A stretch of DNA of 64,000 bases from DASSBQ01 sp040981125. Lineage in GTDB: Bacteria; Nitrospirota; Nitrospiria; Nitrospirales; Nitrospiraceae. Each line of letters begins with the position of its first letter. Position 1 is the first letter of the stretch. A model generated the notes under the pieces. The model saw only the letters and a program-made list of their open reading frames with translations, made no database searches and had not been told where the DNA came from. Shown here in pieces: positions 16,452 through 25,493 of this stretch. The stretch is from contig JANRMQ010000001.1 in NCBI GenBank assembly GCA_040981125.1, forward strand, positions 62,001 to 126,000, in the 5' to 3' direction. The position numbers and the translations under genes were made by a program.

Positions 16452-17716
16452 GATCGTTGCTCCTCTCCGACAGGCAGCGCCTGCTCCATCTCATCACGGG
16501 CATGCTCGCAGGACGCACCGGGTTGGCCCGGCAAGGTGACGATGAACGCCGTCCCCTGACCGAGGACGCTTTCGACATCGATACGGCCATGATGGGCCTC
16601 GACCAAGGCATGCACGATGGCGAGTCCCAATCCGGTTCCCTCTTCTTTGGTCGTGAAAAAGGGATCAAAGATGCGTGATTGGTGTTCCGGCGGGATACCG
16701 GGACCCGTGTCCCGCACGGTCAGGCGAATCGTCTGCGCGTCGGCCTGGCGGCGCCCGCCATCGGCCCGTGCGGTGATCGTCAAAAGGCCGCCCTGCGGCA
16801 TGGCTTGCGCCGCATTCAGAATGAGGTTCAAGAGCACTTGTTTGATCTGCGCCGCATCGCACCAGAGGCCCGACACCAGCCGATCCGAATCGAACCGCAC
16901 CTCGATGGACGCGGACGATAAGGCGTGGGCCGCCAATGCCAGCGCCTCTTGCACCAACGGCTCCACCTCATGCCGGGCGGCCTGCGACCGATCGGGTTTC
17001 ATGTACAGGAGCAAATTGGACAGCAACCGGTCCATCGCTTGCACCGCCACGGAAATGTGCTCGGCATAACTCCGCAGCCGGGGCTGGTCATGCAGATCCT
17101 TCCGCAACATCGATGCGAACAGTTCGACGCTGCCGAGGGGATTGCGGATCTCATGGGCAATACAACCGACCATTTCTCCCATGGCGGCCAGCCGGTTGCG
17201 GCGTTGAAGCCGTTCCTCCAGATGGCGCACCTTTGTCACGTCGTGGAAAAGATGCAGGCTGCCGATGGCATGGCCGGCGGGGTCGGACAGTTGAGTCTGC
17301 GCCATGGACACGGCGATTCCGCCGTGGACCACCAGCGGATATTCGCGGCGATCCATATTCGCGTCACGCAGAATGTCGTGAGCGGCTCGGCCTTCCAAGG
17401 AGGCCCGAGGCATGCCGAGCATCTGCTCCACCGCGGCATTGCAGCGGGTCACCGTCCCGTCGCGATCGGTTACGAGGATTCCGGTGTCCACCGATTCCAG
17501 GATCGCGGTGAGATGCGCCCGCATCTCTTCTGTTTCCTTCAGGTGCTTCCGCAGGGTGGCATTGCTCTGCGCCAGTTCGAGATCCAGTTCACGGAGGCGC
17601 GTCGTCAACGCCGCGTAAGACTGTTGCAACACACAAGCCGCTTGATCGAAATCTTGAAAAGCACGGGCCAGCAGGGCTCCGTTGGTCGGATCGGCTTCAG
17701 CGGGCGACGAGGTCAT
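16448..17716 (-). CDS. PAS-containing histidine kinase (FlrB/FleS type)
   Basis: Probable partner of the adjacent NtrC-type regulator. No membrane segment is visible, so it should be cytoplasmic. It opens with a coiled coil (YAALTTRLRELDLELAQSNA). A PAS domain follows at about 75-185 (ILESVDTGILVTDRDGTVTR), then the H box GCIAHEIRNPLGSVELFASM and an ATPase domain with LNLILNAAQAMPQGG, DTGPGIPPE and GTGLGLAIVHA. I chose the ATG at 17716 (about 422 residues) because it overlaps the upstream stop as ATGA and has CGGAG upstream. The frame is open to 17884 inside the TPR gene. Confidence 0.9.
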   Translation of the reverse strand: MTSSPAEADPTNGALLARAFQDFDQAACVLQQSYAALTTRLRELDLELAQSNATLRKHLKETEEMRAHLTAILESVDTGILVTDRDGTVTRCNAAVEQMLGMPRASLEGRAAHDILRDANMDRREYPLVVHGGIAVSMAQTQLSDPAGHAIGSLHLFHDVTKVRHLEERLQRRNRLAAMGEMVGCIAHEIRNPLGSVELFASMLRKDLHDQPRLRSYAEHISVAVQAMDRLLSNLLLYMKPDRSQAARHEVEPLVQEALALAAHALSSASIEVRFDSDRLVSGLWCDAAQIKQVLLNLILNAAQAMPQGGLLTITARADGGRRQADAQTIRLTVRDTGPGIPPEHQSRIFDPFFTTKEEGTGLGLAIVHALVEAHHGRIDVESVLGQGTAFIVTLPGQPGASCEHARDEMEQALPVGEEQRS

Positions 17717-19941
17717 GGGCGGCTCCGTTCCACCTGGGAGGTCCGGCCCAGATCCTCCGCCAAGGCCGTCGCCACCCGCCACAACAATGGATTTTCCTCC
17801 GCGCTGATTTCCGCCAGAGATGCTCGAGCCTGCTCGGGCCGGCGGGCGTCCCGAAAATTCCGTCCGATTTGAACCTGTTCCCATCCGGCTAATTCCCGAT
17901 CCGGCCCGGCAGCCAGACTTTGGCGGTACAACGCGATGGCCTGCTGATGCCGATTTGCCTTGGTGAGTAGGTCGCCATACCTGGCCAGCAGCTCGGCCGT
18001 CGTGAGTCCTCCGAGTCGATAGGCCTCCTCCAACGCACGCCGGGCTTCATCCGGCCGCTGAAGCTCCATCAGCGCCATGCCGATTTGTGCCAGCACATGC
18101 TTGCGCGCGTCATCGCGACCATGAGTCCGCAGCCATTGCCGCCCGACTCGGACCACACTCTTCTGCGCCCCTTGCCGGGACATCGAGGTCAACAGTAGGA
18201 GAAATGCGTCGGTCGCATACCGGCCGACGGGAAATTGCAGACGATACCGCTCAAAAACCCGCTGCGCCGCCTGAGGATCATCTTGGTCTAAATAACAGGC
18301 TCCCAATCCGATCAGGGCCGGTTCGAGAAACGCGTTCGATTGCGGATTCCGAATGATCGATTGATACAGGCGGGCGCCTTCGATGGAAAATCCGAGCCGC
18401 GCATGCGCATCGGCCACGGCCGGAAGAAGTCGATGGCCGGCATAGAGACGATCGGCTTGCGGTCCATGCCGGTGGAACACTATGACGGCGGCCAGATCAT
18501 CCTTGGCCTCGACGGCCGCTTCGAGAGAAGGCTGAAGCAGGACCATGAGACGAGCGCCGGCGAGATCCGGCCACGGATCTTCCCCAAAGCGGCCCGCTCG
18601 TGCGGCGACCCGCCCATAGACGGCCAATGCCTCTTCTCTGTTTCCTGCCTGCTCCTCCAATTCGCCGAGCCGAAACAAGGCCTCGCTTCCGATCTCGGAT
18701 TCAGCATGCCGCGCGGCAATGTCCTGGAGAACCTGCGCCGGGTGACCAGGGTCCGCTTGTTCGAGCGGCAAGTTCAGAAATATCGACCGGACCAGCGTGC
18801 GGGGCAGATCGTGCGTGGTCGCTTCATCGCCGCGCTCCGCCGAGAGCCGGATCAATCGAATGCGGGCGATCGTGCCGGCGTCGGTTTCGGGATATCGCGC
18901 CGCGACGGCGGCGTAGAAGAGCCCGGCCTCCCCTGCTTGGCCCGCATGCCGGTAACTATCGGCGACCTGCAACAGCGCGTCGGGGGCTTCCGGTCTGGAA
19001 GGATAGAGATTATAAAATTGCATCAGCAGCCGGCGGGCAATCTGTGTGCGTTTCAGGCGCAAGGAGGTGGCGGCATAGCGAATCAAGCCGTAGGGCTGGC
19101 GGCGAAACCCGCTTCCCCATCGCTCATATGAGGCTGCATACGACGCATCTGCTTCTGCGATCCGTCCCTGCCGGTAGAGGGCATGACCCGCGCCGATCGC
19201 CGCATGCAGAAGCACATGCGGATCGGTCGTATGTTTTCGCGCCAAGTCAAATGTCTTCTGGGCATCCGTCCACTTTCTCATTCCTAACAGGGTAAAACCG
19301 AGTCCGACCAATGCCCGGCTCGCGTCATAGGAATCGACGTCGGCTCGACCGAGCGCCTGTTGATAGGCGATCTCCGATTCCTGGTACCAGCCCAATTCTC
19401 GATAGAGGTCCGCTATGCGCCAGAGCGCGCGTTTCACATTGTTCGGCGCGCCGGGGTCGCGGCTCAATAATCGATAGGCCTCGATCGCTTCCATCCGCCG
19501 CGGTCGCTCGGACGGTGCCAGCAAGAGCGATTCGACAAGGAAGGCGCGCGCGGCGGGCGCCGCCTCATGCTGAGGGTGCGCGTGAAGGAACGCCTCAAAC
19601 CGCGCGGCGGCTTTGGCGATGTCTCTTTGTTCATAAGCCGCGACTCCCTGCTCAAACCCTTCCATGGCGGGATCGCCTTGCGGGCGTTCAAACCGCGGTC
19701 CACCGTCAGGGAGAAGTGTCTGAATAAGGGATGCCGGCTCCGGGACTTCCGGCGGAAGAGCCGCTTGCCATCTGAACGGCGTATCCGGTGTGATGGCTCC
19801 GGCCTGATCGGCCGACCAGATCCCGATGATCAGCAGAATCAGGAGCAGCGGAAGAATTGTGCGACGCAGGGGAAAAATTTGCACGGCAAACAAGACCTGA
19901 GCAAGTCTTGTGCCTCTTGCCTGTAGGGACTGAATCGTCAA
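17713..19941 (-). CDS. TPR-repeat membrane-anchored protein
   Basis: Unassigned 742-residue protein. After about 28 residues a membrane helix (TILPLLLILLIIGIWSADQA) would anchor it, with the rest outside. The remainder is a string of TPR-like helix pairs, for example YEQRDIAKAAARFEAFLHAH, LYRELGWYQESEIAYQQALG, FRLGELEEQAGNREEALAVY and LLTKANRHQQAIALYRQSLA. The first codon appears to be TTG at 19941, or a GTG about 55 bases later; neither has a clear ribosome site. It overlaps the kinase start by 4 bases, so it is co-translated with the two-component pair and may scaffold or sense for it. Confidence 0.8.
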   Translation of the reverse strand: MTIQSLQARGTRLAQVLFAVQIFPLRRTILPLLLILLIIGIWSADQAGAITPDTPFRWQAALPPEVPEPASLIQTLLPDGGPRFERPQGDPAMEGFEQGVAAYEQRDIAKAAARFEAFLHAHPQHEAAPAARAFLVESLLLAPSERPRRMEAIEAYRLLSRDPGAPNNVKRALWRIADLYRELGWYQESEIAYQQALGRADVDSYDASRALVGLGFTLLGMRKWTDAQKTFDLARKHTTDPHVLLHAAIGAGHALYRQGRIAEADASYAASYERWGSGFRRQPYGLIRYAATSLRLKRTQIARRLLMQFYNLYPSRPEAPDALLQVADSYRHAGQAGEAGLFYAAVAARYPETDAGTIARIRLIRLSAERGDEATTHDLPRTLVRSIFLNLPLEQADPGHPAQVLQDIAARHAESEIGSEALFRLGELEEQAGNREEALAVYGRVAARAGRFGEDPWPDLAGARLMVLLQPSLEAAVEAKDDLAAVIVFHRHGPQADRLYAGHRLLPAVADAHARLGFSIEGARLYQSIIRNPQSNAFLEPALIGLGACYLDQDDPQAAQRVFERYRLQFPVGRYATDAFLLLLTSMSRQGAQKSVVRVGRQWLRTHGRDDARKHVLAQIGMALMELQRPDEARRALEEAYRLGGLTTAELLARYGDLLTKANRHQQAIALYRQSLAAGPDRELAGWEQVQIGRNFRDARRPEQARASLAEISAEENPLLWRVATALAEDLGRTSQVERSRP

Positions 19942-20055
19942 AGACGGCGCAAAGCAGCGGATTCACGCCTCGGATGGAGGGAGGCTCGTCAGGAACCCCA
20001 ACAGCGCTGAAGAAAAGCGGTCAACGATTTGACGGAAAGAGAAGAACGGCTCGAC

Positions 20056-21471
20056 TCAATTCTGCATCGTTTCCCCATGGCTCTTGGCATCGAACCCTTT
20101 GCGTTTCAGCTTTTCGACTAATGTGGTCCGATTCAACTGCAGGAGTTGGGCGGCCTTGCTGGTCACACCGTTGGCTTTCCGAAGCGCTTCCCCGATCAGC
20201 CGATTTTCATACTGTTCCAGCTCTTTCGTGAGATTGATGCCGTCCTCGCTGAAACGTATGAAGTGGTCCGGAACGTCGGCCGGCGAGGCGGCTGGGGCCT
20301 TCGCCATTCGATCCGGCAGGTCGGCGACTGTGATCCAGCCTTTCTTCTTGAGCACCACGGCCCGTTCAACCAAGTTTTCCAATTCCCGAATATTGCCGGG
20401 CCACTCATAGTCCGTCAACCGAGCCAGCGCTTCGCTCTCGACCCCTGCAATCTCGGTTTTACGCTGCTCGTTCAGGCGATCGATGAAATGGTTCACCAGC
20501 AGCGGAATATCGTTGCGGCGCTCCCGAAGCGCCGGCACCTCGATCGGAATCACATGAAGCCGGTAATACAGATCTTGTCGGAACCGGCGCTCGGCGACCG
20601 CCTGCTCCAGATTTTGATTGGTGGCGGCGATAATCCGGACATCCACATGGATGGTTTTATTCCCCCCGACCCGTTCGAAACAGCGTTCCTGGACGGCGCG
20701 AAGGAGTTTCACCTGGAGCGGAAGCGGCATTTCACCGATCTCGTCCAGAAACAGCGTCCCGCCGTGCGCGAGTTCGAAACGGCCGAGGCGCGTATGGGCG
20801 GCGCCCGTGAACGCTCCTTTTTCATGGCCGAACAGCTCGGATTCGAGGAGATTTTCCGGGATCGCGCCGCAATTGACCGGCACGAGGGGGCGATCGCGCC
20901 TCATGCTGTTGAAATGAAGCATCCGCGCGATGAGTTCCTTGCCGGTTCCGCTTTCTCCCTGGATCAGGACGGTGCTTTCGCTGTCGGCGACCTTCTCGAC
21001 GAAGTCGAGCACCCGCCGCATCGGCGCGCTCGTTCCGACCAAATGCTCAAACCGATACTGCTCGCGGACCGCCTTTCGCAATAAGTGGTTTTCCTGTTTG
21101 AGCTTCTGGACCTCGAGGGCCCGTTTGACGACGAGAGAGACGGTGTCCGGCCCGAACGGTTTGGTGATGAAATCGAAGGCGCCGGCTTTCATTGTTCGGA
21201 CTGCATAGTCGACCGTCCCGTAGCCGGTCATGACGATCGTGATGATCTTCGAATCGAGTTTGGAGATGCGGTCGATGACTTCCAACCCGTCGATGCCGGG
21301 CATGTGCAAATCGGTAAGAACAATGTGGACCGGCTGTTCCTGGATCGCCTGAATCCCGGCCATGCCGTCCGCCACCCCCGTCGCCTGATAGCCGTCGTTG
21401 AGCAGCGTAGCGATGAGCACTTCACGAACTGCCGTATCATCGTCGATAACCAGAACATGGGGTTGAGTCAT
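20056..21471 (-). CDS. Sigma-54-dependent response regulator with FleQ-like C-terminus
   Basis: Second NtrC-type regulator near the flagellar run. The receiver (about 1-125) has VLVIDDD, acceptor in VLTDLHMPGIDG, VMTGYG and KPF. The AAA+ domain has GESGTGKE, ELFGHEKGAFTGA and GTLFLDEIGE. The C-terminus, SKAAQLLQLNRTTLVEKLKR, resembles that of FleQ/FlrA flagellar master regulators. Unlike Pseudomonas FleQ the receiver keeps all phosphorylation residues. Its receiver and following helix (QKLKQENHLLRKAV) are strikingly like those in the fliH fusion. A DNA target at the flagellar promoters is inferred. Confidence 0.9.
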   Translation of the reverse strand: MTQPHVLVIDDDTAVREVLIATLLNDGYQATGVADGMAGIQAIQEQPVHIVLTDLHMPGIDGLEVIDRISKLDSKIITIVMTGYGTVDYAVRTMKAGAFDFITKPFGPDTVSLVVKRALEVQKLKQENHLLRKAVREQYRFEHLVGTSAPMRRVLDFVEKVADSESTVLIQGESGTGKELIARMLHFNSMRRDRPLVPVNCGAIPENLLESELFGHEKGAFTGAAHTRLGRFELAHGGTLFLDEIGEMPLPLQVKLLRAVQERCFERVGGNKTIHVDVRIIAATNQNLEQAVAERRFRQDLYYRLHVIPIEVPALRERRNDIPLLVNHFIDRLNEQRKTEIAGVESEALARLTDYEWPGNIRELENLVERAVVLKKKGWITVADLPDRMAKAPAASPADVPDHFIRFSEDGINLTKELEQYENRLIGEALRKANGVTSKAAQLLQLNRTTLVEKLKRKGFDAKSHGETMQN

Positions 21472-21979
21472 ACAGCTCCTCGGTGGACGTTGGTGAAAGG
21501 ATGCTGAGGAAAAAAGCTTACTTGGTAGCGCGCTGTCTATTCAAGAAAAACCTCGTTCTTGGCAGGCTTCTGGTATTTAAGTAATGAGCCGCGCGAAGGC
21601 TTTCTCGCCGGGTCCGGAAGAATGGATCTTACCTACTCCGGCCATTGCTGAATGGTGGGATACTCGGGGGTTCCTCGCCGGGGATTCGGTAGCGCACAAA
21701 GCCATGGTCGAGTCGGTGCGGGCCTGTAGAGAACGCATCGGATGTGTCGTTCACGGGCGAGGACCAACGTGGTGAATCAGAGAATCGGCGGGAGGATGTT
21801 CGTCTGTACGTCGGCGCGCTATATTTGAACGGAAGCGTGACACCCAGCCGCGCGGCCTCATCTCCTCATGACATGTGCCGGAGAGAGGAACCTCCTCCAC
21901 AATCCACGAAGCCACGGTCAGAACACGTTTCATCTTCAAGCGGCAAATGCATAGAAGCCACGAGAGGAGAGCGGTTTGC
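21472..21979. other. Gap before tRNA-Thr, no supported gene
   Basis: About 500 bases lie between the regulator start and the tRNA promoter. Short open frames exist on the plus strand (21584-21775 and 21744-21983). They overlap each other, lack ribosome sites and resemble nothing I know. I see no repeats or clear promoter for the regulator. Confidence 0.5.
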
Positions 21980-22009
21980 TTGACACTCTCGGACCAGAGT
22001 TGATAGGGT
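21980..22009 (+). promoter_or_regulatory. Possible sigma-70 promoter for tRNA-Thr
   Basis: A perfect TTGACA (21980-21985) is followed after 18 bases by TAGGGT (22004-22009), a weak -10. Transcription would start about 30 bases before the mature tRNA, a usual distance. Confidence 0.45.
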
Positions 22010-22046
22010 TTCGCTCGATTTACCTCCTCATCGCAACGGCGACCGG

Positions 22047-22122
22047 GCTGGCGTAGCTCAATCGGCAGAGCAGCGGTTTTGTAAACCGCCGGTTGGAGGT
22101 TCGATTCCTCTCGCCAGCTCCA
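22047..22122 (+). tRNA. tRNA-Thr (anticodon TGT)
   Basis: A full cloverleaf can be folded by eye. The acceptor GCTGGCG pairs with CGCCAGC. The D arm is GCTC with GAGC. The anticodon arm GCGGT with ACCGC holds loop TTTGTAA, giving anticodon TGT. The T arm is GGAGG with CCTCT around TTCGATT. The 3' CCA is encoded. Length is 76 bases. Confidence 0.97.
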
Positions 22123-22425
22123 TATCCTGCTTTACCTGACCCGGCCCCTATCAGTGTTTTTGGCGATGGATAAAACTCTCACGTATATTCTTATTTGCCG
22201 CTTCGTGTGGGCCGCCGGCTCTTCAGCGCCGTATCGTGATTAACACCGGCGAATAGCTCCTCCAGAGATTCTTCTTGTCTTGCTGCTTGCCGACCCGGAG
22301 CCCTTACACATACCCTTGGCGACGGGAGGACACCCTCGTAAATGCTTATTGGCCGTTTCGCGCAGGCCTCGGCCCCCCGAATCATCGAACGACCTGATGA
22401 AACTGATCGTGAAGAGCGGCTTTTC
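22123..22425. other. Gap after tRNA-Thr with an imperfect direct repeat
   Basis: Around 22191 and 22342 two stretches of about 32 bases resemble each other; both read CTTATT then GCCG, TTCG and GGCC at matching spacing. A minus-strand open frame (22191-22460) runs into the next gene antisense and has no support. No gene is called. Confidence 0.4.
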
Positions 22426-23022
22426 CTACTGAGGGAGTGGAATCGTAAGAAGAATCCCACCCATCACGTCACCCTCTTTGAAATTCCGTTTTGGGCTTTT
22501 GGGGTGCACATTGTGACAATCGGCGCACCGTTGAGACAGAGCCTTATCGGGATAAAGTGCTTTGAAGACGCGGGTCTTGCCATCGGTTGTGATACCCATA
22601 TGAGGACGATCGGTATTCACGAGGATCTTCGCAAGCGCGGTCCGCTCGAACTCGGTTGTTGGACTATTCCTTTTATTGATGGCCCAATTGCTGATCAGCC
22701 GGAATTGAACTCCATGCTCTTCTTCGGCCACGAGGCGCCCTGTTTCAAGCAAAAATTGAGCGGGTAAAGGAAGGTCTCCATTCTCCCTCCAGTGTTCCGA
22801 GGCGTAGATAATGCCCCGTGTCTGCATCCGCTCCACAACCTCGGTCGTGTAGAACGTTCGTTCCGCCTGGACCACGCTGTGTATGTATTCGGCGACAACT
22901 TCGGGGGCTATGCCTCTGGACGGATTCGTCTCCTTGCTCGCCGCGGAGAATCCCCACTGACCGAGTATGCAGGTGGTGATGGTTCCAACGGCGAGTCCCA
23001 ACCAAAAGCCTCTTGTGTTCAT
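22426..23022 (-). CDS. Tll0287-like (DUF3365) single-haem periplasmic protein
   Basis: This family carries one covalently bound c-type haem in a PAS-like fold, usually as a sensor or electron-transfer domain. The product has an N-terminal signal or anchor (GFWLGLAVGTITTCILG), then the domain body with FRLISNWAINKRNSPTTEFE. Near the C-terminus is the haem motif CADCHNVHP. About 198 residues, so the domain stands alone rather than fused to a kinase. The ATG at 23022 follows GGAGGG at 7 bases. Genes on both sides are unrelated, so its partner is unknown. Confidence 0.85.
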   Translation of the reverse strand: MNTRGFWLGLAVGTITTCILGQWGFSAASKETNPSRGIAPEVVAEYIHSVVQAERTFYTTEVVERMQTRGIIYASEHWRENGDLPLPAQFLLETGRLVAEEEHGVQFRLISNWAINKRNSPTTEFERTALAKILVNTDRPHMGITTDGKTRVFKALYPDKALSQRCADCHNVHPKSPKRNFKEGDVMGGILLTIPLPQ

Positions 23023-23307
23023 GATTGCGCCCTCCATTGTTTTTTCTGCTTATGGCGTGACGCCCATTGGCTCCAACCCAGCATACGCCTGTATGACTCA
23101 GTAAATCGAGATGGCGCGTGAGCGGAGTACGGGATTTTGAATACGGGAGAGACGGCAGGACCGACTGGTTCCCCAGACGGGAAGCTTCTACCCGGATGTG
23201 AGAACAACCGGTTGGAAAAACGGAAGGGAGGCGGGGCCCATCCAGCGCGCCGAGCCGTCTTTGCTCGCGAATGAAGCGGCACCGAGACAACTCCGTCTCC
23301 TACTTGT

Positions 23308-23622
23308 TCAACAAGCTCCGTGAGTCCAATCGCGCAGCATGTTGTCGCCATCAAACCGCAAGTCGTACTGATCGCAGTAGCTTCTTCCCGGACCGTTGAG
23401 ATCTCCGCCGGTGTTAGTCCAGATTTGGTATCGCCACGCAGTTTCGCCGGTCGATAGGGGACCGACCATTTTGGGGGCACCCAAGCGTTGTTTGACTTCG
23501 GCTTGGGTGGCATGGCGCATCTTGGCGTCCTTCAGATAGGCCACCTCTTCACTTTGAATTAACGCGCATCCGGTCAGCATGAGCAGCAGCCAGGCATATC
23601 GTCGAAGATTGTAAGTGTGCAT
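23308..23622 (-). CDS. Small lipoprotein, SmpA/BamE-like fold suspected
   Basis: 104 residues. The N-terminus MHTYNLRRYAWLLLMLTGCA is a lipoprotein signal with lipobox LTGC. The mature part has HATQAEVKQRLGAPKMVGPL and TAWRYQIWTNTGGD. That is the helix-turn followed by a W-x-Y strand seen in the SmpA/BamE/OmlA group. The ATG at 23622 has GGAGA 10 bases upstream; the longer frame to 23718 has no such site. Membership in the family is an inference from pattern, and the exact role is unknown. Confidence 0.7.
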   Translation of the reverse strand: MHTYNLRRYAWLLLMLTGCALIQSEEVAYLKDAKMRHATQAEVKQRLGAPKMVGPLSTGETAWRYQIWTNTGGDLNGPGRSYCDQYDLRFDGDNMLRDWTHGAC

Positions 23623-23773
23623 GGTTATACATCTCCTACTCTTATATGAATCGTGTGGGCAACCGATCGGGCGCCGCCGGGAAATCAGCGCCGGATCGAT
23701 GAGCTGTTCGAAAAGCATTTCTCGCAGTAGAATGAATCAGTAGACGACGAGGAGCCTCATCAAAAAGGAGGGC

Positions 23774-24124
23774 ATGATGAAACGGTCACACTTCTCCCTG
23801 CGAAATTGTGTCATCCTCATCATCGGAGTATTGGGTGCGGGATGCGCGGCACAAACTACTACTCCCGTCACAACTGCGTGCGGCACGAACTACGAGTGCT
23901 TGAGATCCACGGAGTTCCAATACCGTCAGCAAGCCGCGGAATTCAGCGCGCTCGCCCAACGATACGAGATTGAGGCGGAGGCGAAGTCCAGGGAGTTCGG
24001 ACAGGATGCCGAACAAGTGAAACGCCATCGCGACCTAGCATCGCAGTACTGGTCGGAAGCGGAACAGGCGGACGAGCTGGCTCGGCAGTACAGAAGGCAG
24101 ATGCCTCACAACGTCATCAATTAA
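23774..24124 (+). CDS. Hypothetical lipoprotein
   Basis: 116 residues with a clear lipoprotein signal, NCVILIIGVLGAGCA. The mature part is largely one charged helix rich in Gln, Glu, Ala and Arg (EFQYRQQAAEFSALAQRYEI and onward), perhaps a coiled coil. Two cysteines lie in TTACGTNYECL. AAAGGAGGG precedes the start. I do not recognise a family. It is divergent from the lipoprotein at 23308-23622. Confidence 0.75.
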   Translation: MMKRSHFSLRNCVILIIGVLGAGCAAQTTTPVTTACGTNYECLRSTEFQYRQQAAEFSALAQRYEIEAEAKSREFGQDAEQVKRHRDLASQYWSEAEQADELARQYRRQMPHNVIN

Positions 24125-24193
24125 GCCACGGCCAAGAGAACGAGGGAATCGCGCCAATTTTGGAGGCTGAGCCTCGAATGATCATGTTAAGAA

Positions 24194-24499
24194 CTATGGC
24201 CGTAGGGCCGGAGGCGTCAGCGATTCTTTGAGACCGATGGAATGGCCCGGCGTCTTCAGTGCAAGATCGACCTGTTCGCGCTGAACCGATAGAAGTCGTT
24301 GTTCAACAATACAATTGTGCCTGGATTCGAGTGTATCGGTGCTCGCCGCACAGTACCGAGTGATGGCTTTCGCCAATCGAATCGAGGCGGTTTCCCGCTC
24401 CAGCAAAGCCTCTTTCACCAATCCGTCATCAACATAAGCGGCGGTACAGCCGCTCAAGAGAACCCCCGCTATCATGATCGTGATGATTCGGTGAATCAT
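24194..24499 (-). CDS. Hypothetical lipoprotein
   Basis: 101 residues. The signal MIHRIITIMIAGVLLSGCTA has a typical lipobox (LSGC). The mature part is helical and charged, with two further cysteines (ITRYCAAS and SRHNCIVEQ) that could form a disulfide. GGGGAGGA lies 6 bases before the ATG at 24499. It converges with the lipoprotein gene at 23774-24124. Function is unknown. Confidence 0.72.
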   Translation of the reverse strand: MIHRIITIMIAGVLLSGCTAAYVDDGLVKEALLERETASIRLAKAITRYCAASTDTLESRHNCIVEQRLLSVQREQVDLALKTPGHSIGLKESLTPPALRP

Positions 24500-24810
24500 G
24501 TGTCGTCCTCCCCGTGGCGCCAGCTGAAGCATAAAAAAACGCCCTTCCGGCTTCTCCAATGAGCCAAAAGGACGTCGTTGTCCTCAGCTGGTTCCGGAAA
24601 GAGAACGACGCCGTTCTCCCTACCGAACCTTCCTCAACCAATCATTTTTATAACAAGGAATCCCGTGGCGGTCAAGCTCGCCCCCTCGAAAAGACGCACC
24701 TCTCTCGATGAAGCCCCAAAATCATACGGTCCGACCATGAATCATCCATGCATTTGCTACACTTGCTATACCGAGGGTAGAGATTCATCCGTGCAATGAC
24801 AAGGAACGCT

Positions 24811-25251
24811 ATGACGAAACCAGCCTCGCAGCGCAGCATCACTGTTCCCAAATGTCCCTGTTGTCCAGCCCGTTACCCCATGGTCCCTGCCACACACAAC
24901 CGAAGCGCCGATTCCAATCGATTACTGGAATGGCATTGCACCAGGTGCACTCATACGGGCAAGACAGCCGGCCCCAAAATGCACCTCGTGTTTCGGGGCG
25001 GGTTTCAATATGTCTTTGCTTATGATGTTTCCGGTTTGACTCTGACCGTCATCCTGTCGAGCCCGGCTATTGGGCTTTTCAATAGCCATCATATAGGGGC
25101 CGACGAATTAGCCTGGAAGGCAGCGGAATGGGCCCTGCTTCGAGGCCAGATCAACAAGGCAGTCGATCTAGGCCTCACAAGCGATGACCTCCCTAATTTC
25201 TATTGGTACTTCTATGATGTGCACAGGACGACTGGACCCTTGACTGCGTGA
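24811..25251 (+). CDS. Hypothetical protein with N-terminal zinc ribbon
   Basis: About 146 residues. Cysteines in VPKCPCCPARYP and LEWHCTRCTHTG make a four-Cys zinc-ribbon pattern near residues 13-50. The rest, including FAYDVSGLTLTVILSSPAIG and AEWALLRGQINKAVDLGL, is not a known domain to me. I chose the ATG at 24811 because AAGGA sits 5 bases upstream; an ATG at 24796 is in frame. Confidence 0.65.
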   Translation: MTKPASQRSITVPKCPCCPARYPMVPATHNRSADSNRLLEWHCTRCTHTGKTAGPKMHLVFRGGFQYVFAYDVSGLTLTVILSSPAIGLFNSHHIGADELAWKAAEWALLRGQINKAVDLGLTSDDLPNFYWYFYDVHRTTGPLTA

Positions 25252-25493
25252 TCGAAATCGCACTCTGCGTTCCACCGTTTCACCGACCCATTCAGATCGC
25301 TCACATCGAGATCTCCGCGAATATGTTCCCTCCCAGACCGGCCGCCCGTCGTTCTTCGACCTATCGCGCTCCGATGCCCTCATTGGAGTTACCCTTTTCA
25401 GGGTCTACATAGCCTGCCGGTGAATCGGCTAATATCCGGCCATCAATCGATCGGATGAGGACATTTTCTATGGGACAAGGCATGGAGGCGGGC

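Noticed and set aside
16925..17872. 315-residue plus-strand open frame
   Set aside because: Antisense to the histidine kinase with clear H and N boxes.
21584..21775. 63-residue plus-strand frame
   Set aside because: No ribosome site, no recognisable feature, overlapped by another frame.
22191..22460. 89-residue minus-strand frame after tRNA-Thr
   Set aside because: Overlaps the end of the haem protein gene on the same strand in another frame and lacks a ribosome site.
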